Source of the DNA: Bacteroides pyogenes
GTDB lineage: Bacteria > Bacteroidota > Bacteroidia > Bacteroidales > Bacteroidaceae
Assembly: GCF_014196225.1 (NCBI RefSeq)
Contig: NZ_JACIDI010000018.1
Span: forward strand, 1 to 64,000
DNA length: 64,000 nt
Direction of reading: 5' to 3'
Below are positions 46,357-53,957 of the stretch, one piece after another; the stretch's first letter is position 1; the number at the start of each line of letters is the position of its first letter. The translations under genes and the position numbers were made by a program. The notes under the pieces were generated by a model, which saw only the letters and a list, made by a program, of their open reading frames with translations, was not told where the DNA came from and did not search any database.

Positions 46357-46950
46357 TTATCTCGCAAATCCGTTTTTGTAGAAATCGTACCAAGCATCTA
46401 TCTGTTCGGGACTGTTGGCTTTCAGCAACAGGAGCATTTCACGGGTGAATTCCAAATGTCCTACACCGTTTGCCGTAACGATATTCTTATCACTTACAGC
46501 TTGTGCTTCCACATAGTTTTCTGCGTTAGTGTAACCTGTACCGCCCCAGTGCTTGAGTTGGTCGAGACCGTTGCCTGTATGTTTTACATTGTTCAGAAAA
46601 CCGTGTGAACACAAGAAAGAAGCACCGTTGCATATCGCCCCTATAATTTTACCTTTATCCAAAGCCTCCTGCACCAATGGTGCGACAAGTTTCGCTTCGG
46701 ACGAATCCCATCGGTTGCCACCGATAAGTACCAAGGCTGCATAATCTTTCGGCATGCTTTCGAAAGAATAGTCGGGCAATGTCCTGAAACCACCTATGGA
46801 ACGGACTGCGTCCGATGTCGGGGCAAGGGTATGCACTTCGTACTTTATTTCACCACCCGGTATTACACCTACATGAAGAGCCGTGGAGAGAAAAGCCCCT
46901 TCCCAGTCTGTGTATTCATTTAACAAGACAAATAAAACTTTCTGTTTCAT
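46357..46950 (-). CDS. DJ-1/PfpI-family protein
   Basis: 197 residues, first gene of the leftward cargo operon. DJ-1/PfpI superfamily: VLFVLLNEYTDWEGAFL, a strand to ALVLIGGNRWDS, and nucleophile Cys in GAICNGASFL. This family contains glyoxalase III, deglycases and chaperone-like proteins. Its presence with VOC and methyltransferase genes suggests handling of reactive carbonyls or toxic compounds, but this is inferred from context only. Confidence 0.85.
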   Translation of the reverse strand: MKQKVLFVLLNEYTDWEGAFLSTALHVGVIPGGEIKYEVHTLAPTSDAVRSIGGFRTLPDYSFESMPKDYAALVLIGGNRWDSSEAKLVAPLVQEALDKGKIIGAICNGASFLCSHGFLNNVKHTGNGLDQLKHWGGTGYTNAENYVEAQAVSDKNIVTANGVGHLEFTREMLLLLKANSPEQIDAWYDFYKNGFAR

Positions 46951-47020
46951 TGATGAATGTATTTTGAATTTGATAACTTCGCCACAAGTTCTTTCAACCC
47001 CTTCGTGAAGATTACTCCTG

Positions 47021-47028
47021 CAAAGTTA
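47021..47028 (-). promoter_or_regulatory. -7 box of the leftward cargo operon
   Basis: On the minus strand reads TAACTTTG, 70 bp before the ATG at 46950. It would drive the six-gene cargo operon. Confidence 0.55.
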
Positions 47029-47085
47029 CCCATTCATAACTAGAAAGGCGAAGAAAACTGCAAGAAAATACTTCTTGCGAATGTT

Positions 47086-47379
47086 TTATCTCCGATAGTT
47101 CTCTTGCAGTAGATTGTTGATGTCGGAGAGACGATAGAGTATTTTCCCTGCGATTTGGGTGTAGGGAATAATGCCCTTGTCCCGATAGTCTTGCAAGGTG
47201 CGAGGACTGACGAAAAGGCGTTCGCATACCTCTCTCCCCGTGAGATAGATTTCTCCCCCGAACAGCGGACGGTGCGTTTGGGCAATCTCCCGAATACGCT
47301 TGCTTACTTCTTGAATGCCCGAAATGAGTTGTTTCATTTCGGGCGTTTCTTTGTTTACGATTTCGTGTTCCATAGTCAT
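47086..47379 (-). CDS. Helix-turn-helix protein, excisionase-like (second of pair)
   Basis: 97 residues from ATG 47379, which overlaps the previous stop (ATGA); the frame is open further upstream but inside the partner gene. C-terminal half is a MerR/excisionase-type HTH (LTGREVCERLFVSPRTLQDYRDKGIIPYTQIAGKILY), common in Bacteroides elements next to mobilization genes. Probably controls excision or transfer. Confidence 0.83.
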   Translation of the reverse strand: MTMEHEIVNKETPEMKQLISGIQEVSKRIREIAQTHRPLFGGEIYLTGREVCERLFVSPRTLQDYRDKGIIPYTQIAGKILYRLSDINNLLQENYRR

Positions 47380-47654
47380 TGTATTTTTCGGTTCGACTTT
47401 TCGAGGAGTGCTTCCACATCCTCTCGTTTGTAATAGCACTTATGCCCGATTTGAATGAAGGGCAATACGGAAGTATCCCGATAATGCTGGAGCGTTCGCT
47501 TGCTGATGTTGAGTATTCGGCACACGTCCCCGTTGTGCAACAGGTCAGGGACTTCGGGCTTCGTCCCGAAATGTTCTCTCATGCAAAGAGCCAACTCTTC
47601 GATGCTCTTTTTCAGTTCCTCCCAAGCGGAGGAGTCGATGGCTGTAAATCTCAT
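47376..47654 (-). CDS. Helix-turn-helix protein, excisionase-like (first of pair)
   Basis: 92 residues. N-terminal helix, then HTH (NGDVCRILNISKRTLQHYRDTSVLPFIQIGHKCYYKREDVEALL). Similar in layout to its partner but diverged. The pair probably works together to set direction of recombination or expression of mobilization genes. Confidence 0.83.
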   Translation of the reverse strand: MRFTAIDSSAWEELKKSIEELALCMREHFGTKPEVPDLLHNGDVCRILNISKRTLQHYRDTSVLPFIQIGHKCYYKREDVEALLEKSNRKIQ

Positions 47655-48234
47655 ATCAATATCGTTTTAATTGTTGTTATTTTCTCTTTTTGGTGCAAAT
47701 GTATGCAGCCGAAATCCTTGTTCCCAGACCTGATGAAATCAAGGGGAATAGCAGGAACTTGCAGGCAAATGTATAAGTAAAACCTATCTGTTTTCAGAAG
47801 GGATTCCTTGCCATTTCTCTCTGTTCCCCCGAATTCCTTCCGAGAGGAAAAATCCTGTTTCGATGCGAAAATAACGAACCGACATATACTGTTTACCCCA
47901 TTCCTGTTAAGTGGATACTTCTGGCGTCGAAATGGTATGAAGTGGCTCTCTTAGCAATGAAAACAGACGCTCCTTTTTCGTCCGAAGAAAAAGAATGCAG
48001 GCATTGGCAGTCCGATGAAGTTGGTTTCCGAGCCGTTCTCCTCGCTGTTCTCTCCTTTTGAGCGTTTTTGTCCCAATTTTTCCTGTTTATCCCATCCTTT
48101 CTCGGAGCATTTCTCTGTACCTCGAAGCAACAGACACACTAACCTTGGGTCTCTGTGTTCGGCTCTCTAACTTGGTTTCAGCATCCGTTTTCGGATGAAA
48201 GTTCAAAATCAAGCAAACAAAAGAGAAACGAACA
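47655..48234. other. Intergenic region with HTH promoter and a small hairpin
   Basis: About 580 bp with no convincing gene. On the minus strand TACATTTG (47696-47703) fits the -7 box of the HTH pair, 42 bp from its start. Near the right end CATCCG/CGGATG with loop TTTT (48182-48197) forms a short hairpin before the VirE-like gene. The rest shows nothing I recognise. Confidence 0.55.
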
Positions 48235-49425
48235 ATGAAAAAAGAAGAGAAGGACAACCTCTCCAAGAACGCCCAAATAGAAGAGTTTCTTTCGGCTCGG
48301 TATGAGTTTCGATACAACACCGTGTTACACCGAGCGGAGTACCGTCCACGAGGAACGGGCGATTACACAGCCATAGACCGCTACCGTATCAATACCCTCA
48401 AACGAGCATTGGACAAGGAAGCCGATGTACAGACCTCGCCCGAGAATCTGTACAGCATCATCGAAAGCGATTTCTCCCCACGTGTTAATCCTGTACAAAC
48501 CTATTTCCAAGTGTTACCACTGACGAAAGGAAATGCGGAAGCTATCACCGCCCTTGCCGACTGCGTGAGCGTAACCAACTCCGAGAAATGGAAAGAATAC
48601 CTCACCAAGTGGCTGGTTGCAGTGGTCGCCAACGCAATGGACGACAAGCAATGTCGTAACCATACCTGCCTTGTGCTGACAGGAGAGCAGGGCAAGTTCA
48701 AAACCACGTTCCTTGACCTGCTCTGCCCTCCGTCTCTCTCCGATTACCGCTATACGGGGAAGATATATCCACAGGAGAAGGACGTGCTGAGTCTTATCGG
48801 GCAAAACCTTATCATCAATATTGACGACCAACTCAAAGCCCTCAATAAACGGGACGAGAATGAACTGAAGAACCTTATCACCTGTCCGCAGGTGAAGTAC
48901 CGTATGCCTTACGAGAAGCATATCGAGGAGCGACCCCACTTGGCAAGTTTCGTGGCTTCGGTCAATGGCAACGACTTCCTCACCGACCCGACAGGGAGCA
49001 GACGCTTCCTCCCTTTTGAGGTGCTGGCGATAGAGATAGACCGAGCCAAGAGCATTCCGATGGATGCCGTTTACAGCGAAGCCAAGACCCTATTGAATGA
49101 AGGGTTTCGCTATTGGTTCAATGATGAAGAGATTATTGAATTGCATAGAAACAGCGAAGCCTTCCAAGTCTATACGACAGAGATGGAACTGTTGCTCCGC
49201 TATTTCACCTTTCCCACGGAGGCAGAGACGGCAACAAAACGCTTCTATATGACCAATTCGGAGATAGTGGGTTACCTCTCCTGCTATACCCGACAGCAGC
49301 TCTCTCCCAAACGGATGGGCGAAGCCTTACGAAAGGCTGGCTATACAAAGGAGTGTCGCAGGATAAACGGCAATCCCGTGTATGTCTATGCCGTCCGTAA
49401 GGTTTACCCCGAGCAACCGCCATAG
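48235..49425 (+). CDS. VirE-like P-loop NTPase (replication-type)
   Basis: 396 residues. Walker A GEQGKFKTT (residues 150-158) and Walker B LIINIDDQ (about 195-202). The overall pattern matches the virulence-associated E / DUF3874-type family found with primases on Bacteroides mobile elements. Probable role: a helicase-like protein that works with the primase next door in copying the transferred strand. Confidence 0.83.
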   Translation: MKKEEKDNLSKNAQIEEFLSARYEFRYNTVLHRAEYRPRGTGDYTAIDRYRINTLKRALDKEADVQTSPENLYSIIESDFSPRVNPVQTYFQVLPLTKGNAEAITALADCVSVTNSEKWKEYLTKWLVAVVANAMDDKQCRNHTCLVLTGEQGKFKTTFLDLLCPPSLSDYRYTGKIYPQEKDVLSLIGQNLIINIDDQLKALNKRDENELKNLITCPQVKYRMPYEKHIEERPHLASFVASVNGNDFLTDPTGSRRFLPFEVLAIEIDRAKSIPMDAVYSEAKTLLNEGFRYWFNDEEIIELHRNSEAFQVYTTEMELLLRYFTFPTEAETATKRFYMTNSEIVGYLSCYTRQQLSPKRMGEALRKAGYTKECRRINGNPVYVYAVRKVYPEQPP

Positions 49426-49759
49426 CACCCTGTTGTTGCCAACCTCTTTGTAATACTCCTTTCTCTTTTCTTTCCTATTCTCCTTACTACGTTACTACAA
49501 CTAAGGACAATACATTGAAAGAGAAAGGGTTGCAGGAGGTCTCCATCTTGCGACACAGCTTACTACCATCTTTCTACGCTTTTACGGCAGAATGAATGGG
49601 AAGAGGTGTAGAAAGATGGTGTAGAAGGATAAAACCGAACGAAGTGTTACGCTTTTCTCTTTCACTGTCAATTACTTATCTGAATGTAGAAGGGTAGTAA
49701 GATAAAAAGGGGGAAATTCCAAAAAGAGAAAACAGAGCGAACAATGAGATAATGAACAA
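49426..49759. other. Intergenic region with inverted repeat and related motifs
   Basis: A perfect 13-bp inverted repeat, ACCATCTTTCTAC (49565-49577) and GTAGAAAGATGGT (49608-49620), separated by 30 bp. GTAGAAGG words recur at 49621 and near 49685. The location between VirE-like and primase genes makes a replication start or regulatory site possible. No gene seen. Confidence 0.5.
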
Positions 49760-50731
49760 ATGAATAACCCAAATCCAACAATAACAGCAATGAATAACGA
49801 ATATTATGACCTACAATACATCAAGGCAATACCGATAGGCGACTACCTGCACGCCTGTGGCATCGAGCCTGCCAAGCGTTACAACGGCTATGCCCTTTAT
49901 CACGCTCCCTACCGAGAAGACCCCAATGCCAGCCTGAAAGTGGACTTTCAGCAAAACCTGTGGCACGACTATGGGACAAGCCAAGGCGGAGGCATCATCG
50001 ACCTTGTGATGCGGATGCAAGGATGCAGTGCCTACAAAGCAATGGCACATCTTGCCGAAGGAAAAGCGATAACCCTCGCTTCCTCTTCCTTTCATCGTGA
50101 AACTCACACAGAGCAGATAAGAGGTGAACAGCGACCAAGTAATGTAAGGCGTATTCTCTTCATCAGCGAAGAGTTGCCCCTGTATCTGCAAAACTATCTT
50201 CGAGAGGTACGCGGGATAGACCTTGCCGTGGCAAGTCCTCATCTCCGTCATATTCGCTACGAAGTAGGAGGACGAGAGTATTCTGCCATCGGCTTTGCCA
50301 ATCGTGCAGGAGGATATGAACTCCGAGACGACAAGACATTCAAGGGAACGATAGCTCCAAAGGATATTTCTCTGATTGCAGGAGAAGCGAACAATGCTCC
50401 TCACTGCATCTTTGAGGGCTTTATGGATTTCCTTTCCCTTCTCACGATGAAAGGAAAAGAAATCGCTCCCTGCCTTGTACTGAACTCGGTCAGTAATCTT
50501 TCACGAGCCATTGCCTATCTCCACGAGAAAGGTATCGATTCCGTTCAAGCTTTCTTCGATAACGACCAAGCTGGACGACAAGCCCTACATTCTTTACAAT
50601 CGGCAGGTATCAACGTGGAGGATATGAGCCGACACTATTCCCGATACAAAGACCTCAATGAGTACCACGTTGCCCAAAGAACAGGGCAAAAACAGGTGAT
50701 ACCACCTCGCAAACGAGGACTTAGACGATAA
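49760..50731 (+). CDS. Toprim-domain primase (DnaG-like)
   Basis: 323 residues (a second Met at 49790 is also possible). An N-terminal CHC2-like segment (PIGDYLHACGIEPAKRYNGYALYHAPYREDPNASL) that lacks a full set of zinc ligands, then a Toprim fold: acidic Glu219 in IFEGFMDFLS and Asp267/Asp269 in FDNDQAGR. It would prime the complementary strand after transfer. The DUF3991-like C-terminal extension is short. Confidence 0.85.
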   Translation: MNNPNPTITAMNNEYYDLQYIKAIPIGDYLHACGIEPAKRYNGYALYHAPYREDPNASLKVDFQQNLWHDYGTSQGGGIIDLVMRMQGCSAYKAMAHLAEGKAITLASSSFHRETHTEQIRGEQRPSNVRRILFISEELPLYLQNYLREVRGIDLAVASPHLRHIRYEVGGREYSAIGFANRAGGYELRDDKTFKGTIAPKDISLIAGEANNAPHCIFEGFMDFLSLLTMKGKEIAPCLVLNSVSNLSRAIAYLHEKGIDSVQAFFDNDQAGRQALHSLQSAGINVEDMSRHYSRYKDLNEYHVAQRTGQKQVIPPRKRGLRR

Positions 50732-50777
50732 GGCAAAAGAGAGCAAACAACATTATTCTATCATCAGGTATTCAAAG

Positions 50778-50999
50778 ATGCAGGAAATAAAATGTATGCG
50801 AATAAACGGCTTTGTTTCGATAGCTACGGCAGTTCCTCAGAACAGCAAGTTTGCAGAGCCAAACTTAGAAACAAAGCGTGCAGGCATTCACAGAATGCAA
50901 CGTAACAAGAAAGAAGTACGAGCAGGGCGGAGCGGACATTTCAAGAAATGCCATAGCTCATTAGGGTATTTTCTTCACGCTGCACTCCGTTATCGCTAA
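50778..50999 (+). CDS. Possible small ORF of uncertain reality, overlapping the oriT region
   Basis: 73 codons, basic, with no recognisable domain. It starts with MQEIKCMRING and ends in FLHAALRYR. Part of it lies in a sequence with inverted repeats that look like oriT, so the codon pattern may be incidental. Mobilization proteins of the MobC type are usually encoded here, but this is too short and has no obvious match. Confidence 0.25.
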   Translation: MQEIKCMRINGFVSIATAVPQNSKFAEPNLETKRAGIHRMQRNKKEVRAGRSGHFKKCHSSLGYFLHAALRYR

Positions 51000-51050
51000 A
51001 AATACCCTCCTGAGCCAAGGGACTTTGCCCCTTTGGATACCCCTAAATCA
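50960..51050. other. Putative oriT upstream of the relaxase gene
   Basis: A 10-bp inverted repeat AGGGTATTTT/AAAATACCCT (about 50963-50972 and 50999-51008) and a second, imperfect one around AAGGGACTTTGCCCCTT (51019-51035). It lies within 100 bp upstream of the relaxase start, where MobV-type origins of transfer are found. Call is from position and pattern only. Confidence 0.5.
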
Positions 51051-51061
51051 ATCTTCAAACA

Positions 51062-52318
51062 ATGGGCTACGCCGTATTACATATAGACAAGGCGAGAAGC
51101 AACGACTCGGGAAATACCGCTCATATAGCGCGGACATATACCCCGAGTAACGTCGATCCTTCTCGCACACACCTGAACAGGGAATTGGTGCAATTCCCTG
51201 CAAATGTGACCAACCGTAGCGAAGCGATAGAGCATCGTATCGCCACGGCAGGTATCTACCGAAAGGTTGCGAAGAACCAAGTCAAAGCCCTGCGCTTTAT
51301 TCTGTCAAGCTCACCAAAGGATATGGCTCGTATAGAGCAGGAAGGACGCCTGTACGAGTGGTGTGATGAATCGATGGATTGGCTTCGCTCCACTTTCGGG
51401 GCGGACAACGTGGTCGCTGCCACACTCCACGCAGACGAGGAAACGCCCCATATTCACGCCACGGTCGTCCCGATTGTCACGGGCGAAAGACGGAAAGCCA
51501 AAGAGGAAGCCGAGAATGGGAAGCGGAAGTACAAGACGAAGAAGAACAAGGTACGGCTTTGTGCCGATGATGTGCTTACGCCCAAGAAGCTGGAGCAGTA
51601 TCAGACGGACTATGCCAAGCGAGTGCAACGGTTCGGGTTGGAACGGGGCGTACACGGCTCGGTAGCCAAGCACCGCACCACGATGGAGTATTACAAGGAA
51701 ATTCTCAAATCCACGAAAGAGAAGGAAGCTCAAAAGGCGGAACTCACAGCCAAGATAAAGGAGCTGGAGAAGCAGGCAGGCAAGCTCCGAATGAAAGGCA
51801 CGCTGTACTCCCTCTTTGGCAACTCCGAACTCGACAAGGCAGAGAAGCGTATTGCAGACTTGGAACAGGAAGCCGAACGGCAACAGTATCTTTCGGAAAA
51901 GGAGAAGAATGAAATCCGAAAGGAAGTCGTTCTCTTGAAGGACACGGTCAAGGGAAGGGACAGAGCCATTGCCGAATTGAAAGAAACCGTGCAGATTTAC
52001 GAGGAAGAGCGGAATTGGATAAAACGTTTTTTCAATGGCTTCTATCAACTGCTGAATATTCGTCTGATGCTCCGAAAGATGAATTTCTCTGATGACAGGA
52101 TAGCAGAGATGTATCGCACGGAGACGCCCCAGCGAGGTACGGCTAAAGCCTATTCGGGATTATACAAGAGAGAGTTTACGGAAGAGGACAGCGAAATCTG
52201 TATCATCAAGGATGAGAAGAAACGACCGCTCCTCACTATCAATGGGCTTCCCATTACCGATTGGTGCGAACTAAAATGGAAACAGCTAATCAACCGTAAT
52301 CGCTCGCGACGGCTATAA
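51062..52318 (+). CDS. MobV-family relaxase (Pre/Mob)
   Basis: 418 residues. N-terminal half carries the MobV motifs: the first motif near NDSGNTAHIARTYTPSNVD, the His cluster in HADEETPHIHATVVP (HxDExxPHxH). The C-terminal half is mostly coiled coil (about 215-330). It nicks oriT and leads the strand into the recipient with help from a co-resident conjugative system. Followed closely by the RT operon's leader. Confidence 0.92.
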   Translation: MGYAVLHIDKARSNDSGNTAHIARTYTPSNVDPSRTHLNRELVQFPANVTNRSEAIEHRIATAGIYRKVAKNQVKALRFILSSSPKDMARIEQEGRLYEWCDESMDWLRSTFGADNVVAATLHADEETPHIHATVVPIVTGERRKAKEEAENGKRKYKTKKNKVRLCADDVLTPKKLEQYQTDYAKRVQRFGLERGVHGSVAKHRTTMEYYKEILKSTKEKEAQKAELTAKIKELEKQAGKLRMKGTLYSLFGNSELDKAEKRIADLEQEAERQQYLSEKEKNEIRKEVVLLKDTVKGRDRAIAELKETVQIYEEERNWIKRFFNGFYQLLNIRLMLRKMNFSDDRIAEMYRTETPQRGTAKAYSGLYKREFTEEDSEICIIKDEKKRPLLTINGLPITDWCELKWKQLINRNRSRRL

Positions 52319-52325
52319 TTGATTT

Positions 52326-52399
52326 TTTTCTTTCACCGACAAGAAAAAAGACGAAAACACACTCAATATCTCTTCGCAAAAGGGTATCTTTGCGAAGAG
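52326..52399 (+). repeat. Left repeat flanking the RT cassette, with promoter inside a palindrome
   Basis: About 75 bp that resembles 56281-56350 (same order of TTTCAC, an A-rich run, TCGCAAA-GGG-TATCTTTGC; the first 43 bases align without gaps at about 60 percent identity by eye). It contains the perfect 11-bp inverted repeat CTCTTCGCAAA (52370-52380) with TTTGCGAAGAG (52389-52399). TATCTTTG (52385-52392), a -7 box, lies across the loop and right arm. This is the likely promoter of the RT operon, with a leader of about 95 bases. Confidence 0.75.
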
Positions 52400-52493
52400 A
52401 ATTGGATAACTTTAATTTCCATCTTCTACAACTACCTTCAAACCGAAGGGGAGAGAGTAATTGAACAACGGATGAATAGATAAACTCAAAGAG

Positions 52494-53957
52494 ATGTCTC
52501 AATATAATTTCTCATATAACTACGATTCGCTGAATGATGCGTTCAATGCGGTGAATAGGAAGGGAAAGATGCAGAAAAGGCATCTTTCATCTGAATATTT
52601 GGCTGCAGCTCAGGAGTATCGTGAGATGAGAAAGAAACTCAATGAGCTATTGAGAAAGAAAAAGACAGAGCGTACGGAGGAAGAAACGAGCCAGATTGAC
52701 CACTTGAAGCAATCGATGAAGGAGAATGCTCAGCAACAGAAAGCCCTGTTACAAGAGCATCTTAGTAAAGTGTCTTCAAATATTTTATCAAGTAGTTTTT
52801 GTTTCACCCTCACTCCAGATGCGTCAGAAGATCCGCAGAAGCCAGTTTATTCTATTGGTACTACAGCTGAAGAGTTCTTTGCAATGCAAGTCCTTTGCAG
52901 AAATGTGAAGAAACTGTTTAAGATATCCATGTCAAGTCGCGACGAGATACTTTCTCAGTTAAAGATGTTGTTGAGGGAGGATAAGAGCAGGTTCTATATA
53001 ATCCGAACGGATGTTCGTCATTGTTTCGAGTCGATACCGCATGATAAATTGTTTGAGTATTTGGAGGGAAACAATCTGCTTGACGTAAAGAGTAAATCGC
53101 TCTTGCGCGGACTCATACGAAAGGAGTTTGAAGCCAAGAATCTGCGCCCACTTGTACCGACTCCTCAAACTGGTATTCCACGAGGTTGTGCTATCAGTTC
53201 GCTACTATCTGAATTCTATTTGTCCAAGATAGATGAGGTGGTTAAGCGTACACTGCCAGGAATAGTCTTCATGGCAAGATATGTGGATGATATTATTATT
53301 GTTGCACATCCAGATTTAGACGATGAGCACCACTGGTCATTAGATGATTATGTCAAAGCTCTAACCGATGCGTATGCTAAAAATGGTTTGATAATTCACA
53401 CGCCTACAGATGGGACGAACAAATGCTATACTTATGATTCCCAAGATACAACAAGTCTAAAATTCGATCTTTTAGGATATACCATACAGTCTGTCAAAGA
53501 AAATAAGGATAAGCAAGGCTTTTTCTCTTTGTCGAAAAATAAAAAGCAAAGGATATCAAATCGCATAATAAAGACTTTTCAGAAATTTGATATTTTGTTA
53601 AATACAGTATCTTACGATGTTGCAGCTCATTATCTGTTTGATGCATTACATGTGTTGACATGCAATATCAATCTGTATAACGCCAAGCGAGGAGTGAAGG
53701 TGGGTATATTTTACTCAAACCAATTGCTGGACAATATAAAAGACCTGGAGGGATTAGATAGGCAACTTCAACATAGTTGTGGACAAATATCATTGAAAGG
53801 TAAAGCGTATATTGATCCTGCTAAACAGCCACAGATTGAAGCAACTCTGAAGAAGCAGCTTAAGCAAGTATCCTTTGTTAAAGGCTTCGCAATGCCTCAT
53901 AAGCGATATAAGGTAAAGAAAAACAGACTACAAATGATTAAACAATCGTGGGTATGA
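52494..53957 (+). CDS. drt3a: Reverse transcriptase, DRT3-type first subunit (Drt3a)
   Basis: 487 residues. RT domain motifs: IIRTDVRHCFESIP (motif A), TGIPRGCAISSLLSEFYLSKID (B region), ARYVDDIIIV with the YVDD catalytic pair at residues 263-266, and KFDLLGY (thumb edge). No maturase or endonuclease domain, so it is not a group II intron RT. The N-terminal 110 residues are basic and helical. The combination with a second, larger RT directly downstream (overlap ATGA) is the signature of the two-RT DRT type 3 defence system (UG3 plus UG8). AT-richer than the surrounding mobilization genes, which fits recent acquisition as cargo. Confidence 0.85.
   Translation: MSQYNFSYNYDSLNDAFNAVNRKGKMQKRHLSSEYLAAAQEYREMRKKLNELLRKKKTERTEEETSQIDHLKQSMKENAQQQKALLQEHLSKVSSNILSSSFCFTLTPDASEDPQKPVYSIGTTAEEFFAMQVLCRNVKKLFKISMSSRDEILSQLKMLLREDKSRFYIIRTDVRHCFESIPHDKLFEYLEGNNLLDVKSKSLLRGLIRKEFEAKNLRPLVPTPQTGIPRGCAISSLLSEFYLSKIDEVVKRTLPGIVFMARYVDDIIIVAHPDLDDEHHWSLDDYVKALTDAYAKNGLIIHTPTDGTNKCYTYDSQDTTSLKFDLLGYTIQSVKENKDKQGFFSLSKNKKQRISNRIIKTFQKFDILLNTVSYDVAAHYLFDALHVLTCNINLYNAKRGVKVGIFYSNQLLDNIKDLEGLDRQLQHSCGQISLKGKAYIDPAKQPQIEATLKKQLKQVSFVKGFAMPHKRYKVKKNRLQMIKQSWV

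Noticed and set aside
47951..48139. 62-codon minus-strand frame in the HTH upstream region
   Set aside because: Too short, Phe/Gly-rich, no motif, and in a stretch likely to be regulatory.
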